Assembly: GCA_017577715.1 (NCBI GenBank)
Contig: PKRC01000004.1
Span: 124,001 to 188,000, forward strand
From: Clostridia bacterium
GTDB taxonomy: Bacteria > Bacillota > Clostridia > Caldicoprobacterales > Caldicoprobacteraceae
Length of the DNA stretch: 64,000 nucleotides
Direction of reading: 5' to 3'
Shown: positions 1 through 9,044 of the stretch, in pieces
Layout: each line of letters begins with the position of its first letter
Position numbering within the stretch: position 1 is the stretch's first letter
Notes under the pieces: generated by a model
What the model was told of the DNA's origin: nothing
What the model saw: only the letters and a program-made list of their open reading frames with translations
The model's database searches: none
Position numbers and translations under genes: made by a program

Positions 1-127
1 TTATTGTTTATTTTAGTAAATTTTATTGCATATAGATGAATTATTTTTATAGAGATGATAAAATATTGAAAGAAGCATTTGGTAAATTTGCCAGCCACCC
101 CATGGCTAGCTGTAGAGCATAAACTGC

Positions 128-157
128 TTGACGGCAATTATAGCTACAGCCATTATA
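128..157 (+). promoter_or_regulatory. Putative sigma-A promoter of the M18 aminopeptidase
   Basis: A -35 box TTGACG at 128-133 is followed after 18 bases by ATTATA at 152-157, about 45 bases before the aminopeptidase start. The first ~190 bases are AT-rich and carry no other gene. A 7-base inverted repeat (GCTGTAG / CTACAGC) lies across the promoter. The -10 box is imperfect, so this is a moderate call. Confidence 0.4.
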
Positions 158-200
158 AATATTGTAAACTTTAAAAAAAAAGAAGGAGATGAGTTTTAGG

Positions 201-1625
201 ATGGCTACCAATGAAAAGGGAAGTTTGGATTTGGTAAAGGTATACAAATATGCCTGGGATAAGTACAGCGATCAAGAGCTGGAGAGAGTATTTTCCTTTT
301 GTGAAGGCTATAAAGCTTTTATGTCAAAGTGCAAAACCGAAAGGGAATGCGTAAAGGAGTTTATAGCGCTGGCCGAAAACCATGGCTACCGGAACCTTGA
401 GGAGATCATGGCGCGAGGGGAGAAGCTAAAGCCCGGCGATAAGCTATATGCCAACAACATGGGCAAGATGCTGGCCTTGTTTGTTATTGGTAAGCAGCCG
501 CTGGAAAAGGGTATGAAGATCCTGGGAGCCCATATAGATTCGCCCCGCCTGGATCTAAAGCAGAATCCGCTATATGAGGATTCTGGTTTAGCCATGCTTG
601 AGACCCATTATTATGGGGGTATAAAGAAATATCAATGGGTTGCCATACCCTTGGCTATACACGGGGTGGTGGTTAAGAAGGACGGTACAGTCATCGATGT
701 GGTGATTGGAGAGAAGGATGACGACCCGGTGGTCGGAATTTCTGACCTTCTAATCCATTTGGCTGCCGATCAGATGGAGAAAAAGCTCGCTAAAGGAATA
801 GAAGGAGAGGACCTCAATGTATGTATTGGTAGTATACCACTGAAGTCCGATAACAAAGACGAGTCGGAACGGGTAAAGAAGAACATATTGCGCCTGCTTA
901 ATGAGAGATATGGGATAGACGAGGAGGATTTCGTGTCGGCAGAGCTGGAGGTTGTGCCAGCGGGCAGTGCAAGGGATTATGGCTTGGATCGAAGCATGGT
1001 CATTGCCTATGGACAGGATGATCGCGTATGTGCCTATACTTCCTTTGAGGCTCTCATGAGGGTGGAGAACCCTGAAAAGACTTGCATAGCATTGATGGTG
1101 GATAAAGAGGAGATAGGCAGTGTAGGAGCAACGGGTATGACATCGAGATTTTTTGAAAACACCCTGGTCGAAATCATGAACCTGATGGGGGATTATAGCG
1201 AGCTTAAGCTGCGGCGTGCTCTGGCTAATTCCAAGATGCTATCCTGCGACGTCAGCGCAGCTTTTGATCCCAATTATCCGTCGGTCATGGAAAAGAAGAA
1301 TGCGGCCTATTTAGGGAAGGGTGTTACGTTTAATAAATACACCGGAACGCGGGGCAAGTCAGGCAGCAATGACGCTAATGCTGAATATATAGCTTATCTG
1401 CGTGCCATTATGGATAAGCACGGCATTACATGGCAAACTGCCGAACTGGGCAAGGTGGATCAGGGCGGCGGAGGAACCATTGCATACATACTGGCCGAAT
1501 ACGGAATGGATGTGATAGATTGCGGGGTCCCGGTTCTCAGCATGCACGCACCCTGGGAGGTTACCAGTAAGGCGGACATATATGAAGCCATGCGAGGATA
1601 TTACGCTTTTCTTATAGAGGAATAA
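201..1625 (+). CDS. M18 family aminopeptidase
   Basis: A cytosolic metallo-aminopeptidase of the M18 family (aspartyl aminopeptidase / aminopeptidase I type), which trims N-terminal residues from peptides with a dinuclear zinc site. Candidate ligands are visible: His111 in GAHIDSPRLD, Glu303-Glu304 in DKEEIGSVGATG, an Asp in CDVSAAFDPN, and His449 in SMHAPWEV. The 474-residue length fits the family and there is no signal peptide. An AAGGAG lies at 183-188. The upstream ATG at 189 would abut this ribosome site directly, so the ATG at 201 (12 bases downstream) is preferred, though 189 cannot be excluded. The gene stands alone and ends at the terminator at 1816-1860. Confidence 0.9.
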   Translation: MATNEKGSLDLVKVYKYAWDKYSDQELERVFSFCEGYKAFMSKCKTERECVKEFIALAENHGYRNLEEIMARGEKLKPGDKLYANNMGKMLALFVIGKQPLEKGMKILGAHIDSPRLDLKQNPLYEDSGLAMLETHYYGGIKKYQWVAIPLAIHGVVVKKDGTVIDVVIGEKDDDPVVGISDLLIHLAADQMEKKLAKGIEGEDLNVCIGSIPLKSDNKDESERVKKNILRLLNERYGIDEEDFVSAELEVVPAGSARDYGLDRSMVIAYGQDDRVCAYTSFEALMRVENPEKTCIALMVDKEEIGSVGATGMTSRFFENTLVEIMNLMGDYSELKLRRALANSKMLSCDVSAAFDPNYPSVMEKKNAAYLGKGVTFNKYTGTRGKSGSNDANAEYIAYLRAIMDKHGITWQTAELGKVDQGGGGTIAYILAEYGMDVIDCGVPVLSMHAPWEVTSKADIYEAMRGYYAFLIEE

Positions 1626-1815
1626 GGTACGGCGCAGCTGTCGTCCCTGGGGTTTTAAGGTGATTGATATTTTGCTCCTGTAACGCATCTCTATTGGATA
1701 TTGGGAAATTAGGCTGCTTAATTTAGAGACGACTGGGCCAAGTTGGATTTTATCTTGATGTGCTCAAAAGAGAAATGGGCGGATTGCGCAAAGTAGTAGC
1801 GCATCAAGCTGAATG

Positions 1816-1860
1816 AAAAGGTATCCCTCTTTATCTTTCGTTCTGAAGGGATACCTTTTT
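1816..1860. terminator. Bidirectional intrinsic terminator
   Basis: AAAAGGTATCCCT (1816-1828) pairs perfectly with AGGGATACCTTTT (1847-1859), with an 18-base loop. It is flanked by A- and T-runs, so it can end transcription of both the aminopeptidase and the convergent HPr-like gene, whose stop codon abuts it. The 190 bases between 1626 and 1815 show nothing else. Confidence 0.85.
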
Positions 1861-2093
1861 CACTGAGATTGAAATGGCTTCAACTGAGCAATAAATTCTT
1901 CAGCATCCTCTCCCGAGGCCCACACCGTAACCGGTTTCCAAAGGGAGAGGGTTAGTATGCCCAGTATGCTCTTGCCATCTACTATGTGGTTATTACTCTT
2001 TACCTTTACATCGCAGTTGTATTTGGAAGCCAAGTTGACAAAATCACATACCTGGGTGAGCTTTTCAAGCTTTACTTCCCGCTCTACCGTCAT
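1860..2093 (-). CDS. HPr-like protein lacking the phosphorylatable histidine (Crh-like)
   Basis: A 77-residue protein with the HPr fold signature: ASKYNCDVKV followed by GKSILGILTLSL and a C-terminal helix. HPr is the phosphocarrier of the sugar PTS. Aligned by eye to Bacillus HPr, the catalytic His15 position (HARPA) reads Lys11 in KLTQV, so PEP-dependent phosphotransfer should be impossible. The regulatory Ser46 equivalent is kept as Ser42 in GKSILG, the combination found in Crh, the catabolite-repression HPr paralogue. The start is the ATG at 2093, with AAAGGAGGTG just upstream. An in-frame ATG at 2141 has no ribosome site. No PTS genes are nearby. The HPr-like fold is likely; the regulatory role is inferred. 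Confidence 0.75.
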   Translation of the reverse strand: MTVEREVKLEKLTQVCDFVNLASKYNCDVKVKSNNHIVDGKSILGILTLSLWKPVTVWASGEDAEEFIAQLKPFQSQ

Positions 2094-2143
2094 ACTGTAG
2101 CCCACCTCCTTTTCACTTAACAAGTTTATTCTTAGTTCCATAT

Positions 2144-2173
2144 ATTATATACCACTAAATTTGAAATTCAAAT
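2144..2173 (-). promoter_or_regulatory. Putative promoter/operator of the HPr-like gene
   Basis: On the minus strand a TATAAT (2144-2149) lies 51 bases ahead of the start codon. A near-perfect 15-base palindrome, ATTTGAA-A-TTCAAAT (2159-2173), sits over the expected -35 region. The placement would suit a repressor site, but no cognate regulator is identified. Confidence 0.35.
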
Positions 2174-2345
2174 ATCAATCTTATCCAAAGAATGGGCAGA
2201 AATTTTGTACAGGGATGATAAATCACGAAGAGGGGGGAAACAGGGATAGGGATGCAATTAAGGGGTACAATGGCTTTCTTCGTACGGTAAAATATTTATG
2301 ATAAAATGTTATTGTATGATTTTTGAAAGAAGAGGCGCAGCAATT

Positions 2346-2516
2346 ATGCAGAGGCGTGTATTTATCACTTCTCTTATTATAGTGCTATGCGTGGTGGGGT
2401 GGGGCACCTATAAGCTTTTTTCCACTAAATCAGCTATGTACGACACCCAGCGTATACTGGTGATGGTCAATAGCACGGGAGAGGTCAAGGAGATTACCGA
2501 CAGGGATATAATGTAG
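2346..2516 (+). CDS. Small single-pass membrane protein, unknown function
   Basis: A 56-residue protein beginning MQRRVFITSLIIVLC: a basic start, one hydrophobic helix (about residues 5-20), then a short hydrophilic tail rich in Asp, Thr and Glu. The ATG at 2346 follows a weak AGAAGAGG. A longer in-frame start at 2298 would put hydrophilic residues ahead of the helix. A rho-independent terminator lies directly downstream on the same strand, which supports real transcription. It converges with the MATE gene. No family recognised. Confidence 0.45.
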   Translation: MQRRVFITSLIIVLCVVGWGTYKLFSTKSAMYDTQRILVMVNSTGEVKEITDRDIM

Positions 2517-2524
2517 AAGCAGGT

Positions 2525-2560
2525 AGCCGATCACTGAACGCTCTTTGTGATCAGCTTTTT
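2525..2560 (+). terminator. Intrinsic terminator of the small membrane protein gene
   Basis: AGCCGATCAC (2525-2534) pairs with GTGATCAGCT (2547-2556) with one mismatch, followed by a T-run. It overlaps the stop codon of the convergent MATE gene at 2531. Confidence 0.65.
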
Positions 2561-3907
2561 GTTTCTCCATCTGCCGGATAGATAGTAAGCGATGCTCATG
2601 GTCATGGAGATTATGGAGCTTATGGTTATGGCCATCCATATGCCATCCACCCCAAAGGCTTCGAATGTTGATAGATAGCGGGCTAACGGAATCCTTATAA
2701 GCCACAAGGATACAATTGAGAAGATCATGGTGGGCAGCGTATCGCCTGCACCCCTCAATATGCCATTGGTGACGAACATTAGGGAGAAGGGGATGTAGGA
2801 AATCCCCACAATTCTCAAGTACCTGCTGCCTATGTCTAGTACGTGGGGGGCGCTGGTGAAGGTACGCAGAATGGCTCTGGGGAAGGCCATGATCAATATG
2901 ACGATTACAGCAGTGATGCTGGCTGCCAATATGTTGCCCCATTTGAATACCTCTTTAACCCTTTCGTGCTTTTGAGCCCCCAGGTTTTGGCCCGTAAGGG
3001 CCGATGTGGCCAGCCCAAGGGACATGGCTGGCATATGGGCAAACTGATCTAACTTGGAGGTGGCGCCAAAGGCTGCTACCGCATTAGAGCCAAACAAATT
3101 TATTATGCCCGTCATCATGGTCAATCCCATGGACACCACTATTTGCTGCATGCCAGCAGGTAGCCCTATTTTGATAAGCTTCCATACCAGCTCCCGATCT
3201 AGTTTAAAATTCCTAAAGTCGGGCTTGATAAGGTGGTTGCTTTTGATGAGAAATCTGAACGCCAAAAAGAATGACAGCGCCTGCGACAATATGGTGGCCA
3301 GAGCAGCTCCGGCGATGCCCATTTTGGGGAAGAAGCCAAACCCGAAGATGAGCAAGGGATCCAGTATGATATTAGTTATTGTGGCGATAATTAGAAATTT
3401 GACCGGCGTTTTGGAATCTCCCAGGCCGTTTAGTACCGAGCTTATCACGTTATAGCCGAATGTGAACACCAAGCCCAAAAGGTATATATTCAAATATTCC
3501 ACTGCATAGCCCAGAATATCCTTGGGGGTATTCAAAAATATTAGCACTTTACGGCTGAAAATGAGCCCTAAGCCCGTGAATACAACGGCGGCTATACCTA
3601 AGAGAAAAAACGAGTTGTTTATGGTTTTTGAAATCATGTCTGTATCTTTGGCTCCTGCATACTGCGATACCAGGACAGAGGTGGCCATGGTGATGCCCAT
3701 GACCATGGATATCAATACGAAAGTGATGGGAAAGCTTACCGATACCGCACCCAGGGCTTCTGGTCCCAAAAACTGACCTACCCATATGCTGTCTATCGTG
3801 TTGTAAAGCGCCTGAAAGACGTTGCCAAGAAGCAGGGGGGATGAAAAGGCTATAAGGTGCTTTACGATGCTTCCTTCTGTTAAATCTCTTCCTATAGTTT
3901 TCGACAT
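2531..3907 (-). CDS. MATE family efflux transporter
   Basis: A 458-residue inner-membrane protein of the multidrug and toxic compound extrusion family, which exports drugs or metabolites in exchange for Na+ or H+. The N-terminal half begins LTEGSIVKHLIAFSSPLLLG and continues with AL-YN-ID-IWVGQFLG. The second half repeats the pattern with KIGLPAGMQQIV. About twelve hydrophobic segments are present, and the length is normal. The ATG at 3907 follows GGAGG with good spacing. It is transcribed alone, away from the histidine kinase. Substrate cannot be told from sequence. Confidence 0.9.
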   Translation of the reverse strand: MSKTIGRDLTEGSIVKHLIAFSSPLLLGNVFQALYNTIDSIWVGQFLGPEALGAVSVSFPITFVLISMVMGITMATSVLVSQYAGAKDTDMISKTINNSFFLLGIAAVVFTGLGLIFSRKVLIFLNTPKDILGYAVEYLNIYLLGLVFTFGYNVISSVLNGLGDSKTPVKFLIIATITNIILDPLLIFGFGFFPKMGIAGAALATILSQALSFFLAFRFLIKSNHLIKPDFRNFKLDRELVWKLIKIGLPAGMQQIVVSMGLTMMTGIINLFGSNAVAAFGATSKLDQFAHMPAMSLGLATSALTGQNLGAQKHERVKEVFKWGNILAASITAVIVILIMAFPRAILRTFTSAPHVLDIGSRYLRIVGISYIPFSLMFVTNGILRGAGDTLPTMIFSIVSLWLIRIPLARYLSTFEAFGVDGIWMAITISSIISMTMSIAYYLSGRWRNKKLITKSVQ

Positions 3908-4064
3908 GTCACTTTTTCCTCCAAGTTTTGTAGGGCAAATTTCAAATTGTCTTTTACATTATAAAATTAGGATCTCCATGTTGTCAAATGTTTGAATATA
4001 TTTTGTCTTAAGTGATTATATATTATATGTGATTATATGTTATATGTTAGCATATGTTAGGCCT

Positions 4065-4116
4065 ATTTTATAGTACTATGTACCTATAGGACAATTTTAC
4101 AGTACTATATACCTAT
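4065..4116. repeat. Pair of 23-base direct repeats in the MATE/kinase intergenic region
   Basis: Two 23-base copies, 4065-4087 and 4094-4116, match at 21 positions. Each is built around the palindrome AGTACT followed by ACCTAT, with start-to-start spacing of 29 bases. They lie in the 346-base AT-rich gap between the divergent MATE and kinase genes (3908-4253), which otherwise holds short TATATGT-type repeats. Possible binding sites for a regulator of either gene. Confidence 0.5.
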
Positions 4117-4253
4117 CATATTTGTCGGGTTTTTAAGTTAAGTTTTGAAGGAATTTGAGAATAAACATAGAATTTATAAAAGTTAAAAAGAATGCCCAAT
4201 TTTGTTTCGCTGTCGTTTTCTGTTCCTATTTTTAGGTAATTGGAGGATTGGAG

Positions 4254-5546
4254 ATGATGGAGGATATGTATTTGGATATGGAGAAAATGTCGAAGCAAAG
4301 CTTTCAGGAATTTCATAAGGAAATACGCCTATCATGGGAACGCTGTAAAGACAGCGGTTTGACACCTCAAGACTTACCCAGAATAAATACGATGTCTGAC
4401 CTTGAGTTGAATGATATAATGAAACAAAATCAAGCTCTTATCGATTTCGCACTTCCTTATATGAAAAGGATAAAGGGCATAATTCCTCCACAAAATAGCG
4501 TCGTGCTCTTGTGCAACAATGACTGCGTTGTGTTACACAGGCTTGGAGAGGCACCAGAACTTGTTAGGCTGGGAATTGAAAAGAGGCATATAGTGAGCGA
4601 AAACAATATGGGTACCAATTGCCTGGGGACATGCATAGCCATTAATAAGCCCATCGCTATCTTCGGAAGTCAGCATTTCCTATTAGTCTTTAAGGAGTGG
4701 GCCGGGGTTGCTGCTCCCATTCATGGCATGGATGGGCGGGTTTTGGGCGCTTTGGGCATTTGCATGAAAGAAAAAGATGCCAATTATGGCGTATTGGGAA
4801 TGGTCATTTTGGCCGTAAAGGCGATAGAAGATCAGCTATGCTTAAGCAGCAAATGCGCCGAGTTGGAGGCTTTAAACCACAGATTGTCGGAGAGTAACAA
4901 CGATATAGTCGGCGCCGCTTCTATAGTGGCGCATGAGATCCGCAACTCTTTGTCCACCATAAGCGCATATGTACAGCTGCTACAGCTGGAAAAGGTGCTG
5001 GATACGCTGAAAGCCGACAAGATATTAATGGAGGTTGCCAGGGTAAACAAGATCCTCAATGAATTTAAGAGTTTGACCAGGCCATCACAGTTACAATTTG
5101 TGAGGCACTCGTTAAACGAGCTACTTCGATATGTGGTGGACCTGATGCTTGCCAAAGCCCGTATAGGGAAAGTGGAGATAAAGCTTATAATGCCTGAGCA
5201 AGACGTGTATGCAAAGGTGGATAAGGAATACATGCAACAGGTGTTTATCAATTTAATTGAAAACGCCATACAGGCTATGGAAAACGGAGGTACCCTTACC
5301 ATAAGGCTTTCAAAAGATGAGCAGTTTGGCTTGGCATTGATTGAATTTGAGGACACAGGGGTGGGAATACCGGAGAAGAATCTTTCTGACATATTTAAGC
5401 CTTTTTACACCACAAAAAGGGATGGCAGCGGCCTTGGCCTGGCCCTGTGCAAGAATATTATAAAAAATCATGGTGGAAATATCAGGCTACAAAGCAAGGT
5501 AGGAGTGGGAACCAAATTTACCATTGAATTGCCGTATGTGGAGTGA
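4254..5546 (+). CDS. Soluble sensor histidine kinase with GAF-like domain
   Basis: A 430-residue cytoplasmic kinase without membrane segments. Residues ~60-190 resemble the GAF sensory domain of AcoR/DhaR-type regulators (NNMGTNCLGTCIAINKP, then GSQHF and AAPIHGMDGRVLGALGI). A dimerisation/phosphoacceptor helix follows, with His227 in VAHEIRNSLS, then a HATPase_c domain with N box (NLIENAIQAM, Asn337), DTGVGIP, FKPFYTTK and GSGLGLALCK. It should autophosphorylate and signal to a response regulator, but none is adjacent. ATG at 4254 follows GGAGG by 7 bases; ATG 4257 is also possible. Downstream is the M1 peptidase. The signal is unknown. Confidence 0.88.
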   Translation: MMEDMYLDMEKMSKQSFQEFHKEIRLSWERCKDSGLTPQDLPRINTMSDLELNDIMKQNQALIDFALPYMKRIKGIIPPQNSVVLLCNNDCVVLHRLGEAPELVRLGIEKRHIVSENNMGTNCLGTCIAINKPIAIFGSQHFLLVFKEWAGVAAPIHGMDGRVLGALGICMKEKDANYGVLGMVILAVKAIEDQLCLSSKCAELEALNHRLSESNNDIVGAASIVAHEIRNSLSTISAYVQLLQLEKVLDTLKADKILMEVARVNKILNEFKSLTRPSQLQFVRHSLNELLRYVVDLMLAKARIGKVEIKLIMPEQDVYAKVDKEYMQQVFINLIENAIQAMENGGTLTIRLSKDEQFGLALIEFEDTGVGIPEKNLSDIFKPFYTTKRDGSGLGLALCKNIIKNHGGNIRLQSKVGVGTKFTIELPYVE

Positions 5547-5581
5547 TAGATAGATTTAGAATATGAGCATGGAGGAAGGTA

Positions 5582-7090
5582 ATGGATGTTAAGGCTCTAA
5601 GAAGGTTTATACTAGCAATATTGGCCTGCCTGCTAGGTGCGGGATTGTTATGCTATGGTATTGCTGTGCGGCAGGGGCCCGATGCACAGCTGTTGAAAGC
5701 CAGTACAGGCTTAAGCTGGTATCGTATAGCTGCCGTATTTGATCCTGAACAAGCAGAGCTCAGCTGCACTCAAACGGTAGAGTATAGGAACAATCATGAT
5801 GTGAATTTTGACAAGCTTTATTTTCACCTCTATCCCAATGCCTTTAGGGATGAAAAGCGCGTACCGTTTTTTGCTGAGGAAAAGCTAAAGGCATATCCCA
5901 ATGGCTTTTCACCCGGCTGGATTGATATACACCAGCTTATGGTAAATGGGAAGCCGGTTAAGTTCAATATAGGAGGCTATAGTAGCGATATATTGACCAT
6001 AATCTTGGATACGCCTTTGAGCCCCAGCCAAAAGGCTATCATCAATATGGCGTATACCGTAAAGCTCCCCAACAGCCTTGGCAGGTTTGGATATGGGCAA
6101 CACACCTTTAACGTTACCAATTGGTATCCCATCGTATGTGTGTATGATCATACTGGATGGAATACCGATCCCTATTATCCTGTAGGAGACCCCTTTTATA
6201 GCGATGTAGCAAATTACCAGGTGGAGATTAAAGCGCCCTCTAGTTATACCATAGCCGCCACGGGAAAGGCTATCGAGGTAAAGGATGAGGAGGGTTATAA
6301 AGTATGGAATTTTAAGGCTCTGGCGGTTAGGGATTTTGCCTGGGTTGCCAGTAGAGATTTTGAAGTATTATCCCGTAGCGTGGACGGCATAATGGTCTAC
6401 TCGTATTTTTTGCCGGGTAACAGGGATGGAGGAGAAAAAGCCTTGGAATGTGCTGCAGCGGCTATTGAGATTTTCAATAGCCGTTTTGGAAGATATCCTT
6501 ATAGCCATCTAGCGGTGGTACAGTCGGATTTCTTTGTGGGAGGTATGGAATATCCATGTCTAGTTATGATAGATAAAAACTTGTATAACCCAGAGCACCA
6601 ATGGCTGGAGTATGTTACGGTACACGAAACGGCGCATCAGTGGTGGTATGCAGTGGTGGGCAATGACCAGATAGATGAAGCATGGCTGGATGAAGCGTTA
6701 ACCGAATATTCAACCGTCCTTTACTATGAAAACAGATACGGTGAGGATGTGGGGAAACAAGTCTATGACCAGGTCATAGCCAATGGCAAATGTTCCTATC
6801 TGCAAAATTATTACTTTCAGGGAATAAGGCATACAATAGATCAACCCGTATATAAATTTACAGACTGGCTTACATACGATTTGGTGGTGTATGGAAAAGG
6901 GGCCAGCCTGTTCAATGAGCTTCGCCAGGCGGTGGGTCATCAAAAGTTTTACGACATTTTGCAGAGATATTATGAGGATAATAAGTTTAAAAATGCAACT
7001 GCTGCTCAATTGATGAAGGCTTGTGAGGAAATAACAGGCAAATCATGGAACGACTTTTTCCGAAAACGTTTGAAATCGCTAAATTGGTAG
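5582..7090 (+). CDS. M1 family zinc aminopeptidase, membrane-anchored
   Basis: A 502-residue gluzincin peptidase of the M1 family. The zinc site is HETAH (His348, Glu349, His352) with the third ligand Glu371 in WLDEALTEY. GGMEYP matches the family's GxMEN substrate-binding loop. An N-terminal hydrophobic segment (residues ~9-27) without an obvious cleavage site suggests it is tethered outside the cell or secreted. The C-terminal HEAT-like domain of eukaryotic members is absent, as in short bacterial forms. The ATG at 5582 follows GGAGG by six bases, 35 bases after the kinase gene, so the two may be cotranscribed. Confidence 0.88.
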   Translation: MDVKALRRFILAILACLLGAGLLCYGIAVRQGPDAQLLKASTGLSWYRIAAVFDPEQAELSCTQTVEYRNNHDVNFDKLYFHLYPNAFRDEKRVPFFAEEKLKAYPNGFSPGWIDIHQLMVNGKPVKFNIGGYSSDILTIILDTPLSPSQKAIINMAYTVKLPNSLGRFGYGQHTFNVTNWYPIVCVYDHTGWNTDPYYPVGDPFYSDVANYQVEIKAPSSYTIAATGKAIEVKDEEGYKVWNFKALAVRDFAWVASRDFEVLSRSVDGIMVYSYFLPGNRDGGEKALECAAAAIEIFNSRFGRYPYSHLAVVQSDFFVGGMEYPCLVMIDKNLYNPEHQWLEYVTVHETAHQWWYAVVGNDQIDEAWLDEALTEYSTVLYYENRYGEDVGKQVYDQVIANGKCSYLQNYYFQGIRHTIDQPVYKFTDWLTYDLVVYGKGASLFNELRQAVGHQKFYDILQRYYEDNKFKNATAAQLMKACEEITGKSWNDFFRKRLKSLNW

Positions 7091-7190
7091 CACAAATCCA
7101 TTTTATTCTATTTGATTTTTTAGGCAAAAAGCGCTATACTTATATTTAATGGTATATACTTAATCTGCCTGGCTAAAGGAGTAGATGGTC

Positions 7191-7409
7191 ATGGCTTTGC
7201 TGGATTTCCAGTGCAACAAATGCGGGGAGAAGTTTGAAGAGCTGATATTTGGGGGCAATTGGGATAAGGTGAAATGTCCCGAGTGTGGAAGCAATGACTT
7301 GAAACGGATATATGAAGGAAAGTGTTATTTAGGAATAACCGGCAGTTCTTCGATCTCTAGTGGATGTTCGGGTTCCAGCTGTGCTGGCTGTAGGGGCTGT
7401 GGCCATTGA
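7191..7409 (+). CDS. FmdB-family zinc ribbon protein
   Basis: A 72-residue protein of the FmdB/CxxC putative regulatory family. It opens with a zinc ribbon: CNKCG, then CPECGS with the characteristic FEELI segment between them. The tail is Ser/Gly/Cys-rich and ends in a CAGCRGCGH motif, which could bind further metal. AAAGGAG at 7175-7181 favours the ATG at 7191 over that at 7185. Function in Clostridia is not established; the family is thought to be regulatory. Confidence 0.8.
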   Translation: MALLDFQCNKCGEKFEELIFGGNWDKVKCPECGSNDLKRIYEGKCYLGITGSSSISSGCSGSSCAGCRGCGH

Positions 7410-7612
7410 GGCTGGCAGTATTTTTTTGCATAAACATTGGACAAACCTGATTTTTTAACTGGAGTTAATATAAATGTAACCATATTTAAATTTAAAAAAC
7501 GAGATATTGTGGTAAAATAACAAATGCAGTTGATTGGTGGAGAGCAATTGTAAGTCCAGTTGGTATAGAGTGGGAGGTGAAGTTCCTTTCCGGGATGGGA
7601 AGGAACGCGTAG

Positions 7613-8908
7613 TTGGAAAAACTGGTAATACGAGGAGGAAAAAGGTTAGTAGGTAGCGTAAAGGTCAGTGGAGCTAAAAATGCTGCGGTGGCGGTTATCC
7701 CCGCCGCCTTGTTAACTGACGAGACCTGCGTCATAGATAATCTGCCGTACATCGACGATGTCAAAATGTTGGCTGAGATTCTCAAACATATGGGAGCGCA
7801 AGTGACGCTGGAGCCTAAAGGGCGTATAATCATAAACGCTGCTAACGTAAGCAACTACCGGGCAGATTATGAGCTGGTACGGCGCATGAGAGCCTCTTAT
7901 TACCTTCTGGGAGCGTTGTTGGGTCGATTTGGTAGGGCAGAGGTGTCTTTTCCCGGCGGTTGCGACATAGGAGCGCGCCCTGTGGATCAGCATATCAAGG
8001 GATTTCAGGCATTGGGTGCCAATGTGTCCATTGGGCACGGCCTTATAAAGGCGTATGCCGATAAGCTGGTGGGTAATGAGATATATCTGGACGTGGTGAG
8101 CGTGGGGGCTACCATTAATATAATGTTGGCCGCCGTCAAAGCCGAAGGTACTACCACTATAGTGAATGCGGCCAAGGAACCCCACGTGGTGGATGTGGCA
8201 AACTTCTTAAACTCCATGGGCGCCAACATTAAAGGTGCGGGTACTGATACCATCAAAATAAAAGGGGTAAAAAAGTTGCACGGATGTGAATATACCATAA
8301 TACCCGATCAGATAGAGGCGGGCACCTTTATGATTGCTGCTGCTGCTACTCGAGGGGATGTAAAGGTAACAGGGGTTATACCCAAGCACCTGGAAGCCGT
8401 TTCAGCTAAGCTGTTGGAAATGGGCATGTATGTGGGAGAAGGGGACGATTACGTAAGGGTCATAGGTACTGGACGGCCCAGAAAAGTCAACATCAAGACC
8501 TTACCTTATCCGGGTTTTCCTACTGACCTCCAGCAGCCCATGTCGGTGTTGTTGAGCGTGGCAGAGGGTACCAGCATCATTACCGAGAATGTATGGGAGT
8601 CTAGATATCGCCATGTAGAAGAACTGCGTCGTATGGGAGCAGTTATAAAAGTAGAGGACAGAAACGCCATAATTGAAGGAGTCGAAAAGCTTACTGGCAC
8701 TCAGGTAGAAGCCACTGATTTGCGAGCGGGCGCAGCTTTGGTCATTGCAGGGTTAATAGCCGAGGGAGTGACAGAGGTTACAAACGTCAAGCACATAGAT
8801 AGGGGATATGAGCGCTTCGAAGAAAAGCTGCGCAGCCTGGGAGCCGATATTGAGAGAGTCACCGATCAGAGCGGCAAAAGGACCAGGTTGAAATTAGTTG
8901 GCAATTGA
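7613..8908 (+). CDS. murA: UDP-N-acetylglucosamine 1-carboxyvinyltransferase
   Basis: MurA transfers enolpyruvate from PEP to UDP-GlcNAc, the first committed step of peptidoglycan synthesis, in the cytosol. The N-terminus KLVIRGGKRLVGSVKVSGAK is diagnostic. The catalytic cysteine, target of fosfomycin, is Cys117 in FPGGCDIGARP. The 431-residue length is normal. The start is TTG at 7613, with GGGAAGGA 8 bases upstream. Many Firmicutes carry two MurA paralogues; which one this is cannot be decided here. The gene is monocistronic and is followed by a terminator at 9009. Confidence 0.95.
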   Translation: MEKLVIRGGKRLVGSVKVSGAKNAAVAVIPAALLTDETCVIDNLPYIDDVKMLAEILKHMGAQVTLEPKGRIIINAANVSNYRADYELVRRMRASYYLLGALLGRFGRAEVSFPGGCDIGARPVDQHIKGFQALGANVSIGHGLIKAYADKLVGNEIYLDVVSVGATINIMLAAVKAEGTTTIVNAAKEPHVVDVANFLNSMGANIKGAGTDTIKIKGVKKLHGCEYTIIPDQIEAGTFMIAAAATRGDVKVTGVIPKHLEAVSAKLLEMGMYVGEGDDYVRVIGTGRPRKVNIKTLPYPGFPTDLQQPMSVLLSVAEGTSIITENVWESRYRHVEELRRMGAVIKVEDRNAIIEGVEKLTGTQVEATDLRAGAALVIAGLIAEGVTEVTNVKHIDRGYERFEEKLRSLGADIERVTDQSGKRTRLKLVGN

Positions 8909-9008
8909 CGTATTCTAAAGGCATGTGGGTTTGGGAAGGTTGAAAGCTTATAAAGCCTAATTATAATATAATTATAATAAAAAAAGACTTTATGCACATG
9001 AAGAGGAG

Positions 9009-9044
9009 AAGAGCTGTATTGGTGAATATGCAGCTCTTTTTTTA
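9009..9044 (+). terminator. Intrinsic terminator downstream of murA
   Basis: AAGAGCTGTA (9009-9018) pairs with TGCAGCTCTT (9029-9038), including one G-U pair, with a 10-base loop and a following T-run. Confidence 0.8.

Noticed and set aside
2430..2942. 170-codon frame on the minus strand overlapping the MATE gene
   Set aside because: It is His-rich nonsense in another frame of the MATE gene with no ribosome site.
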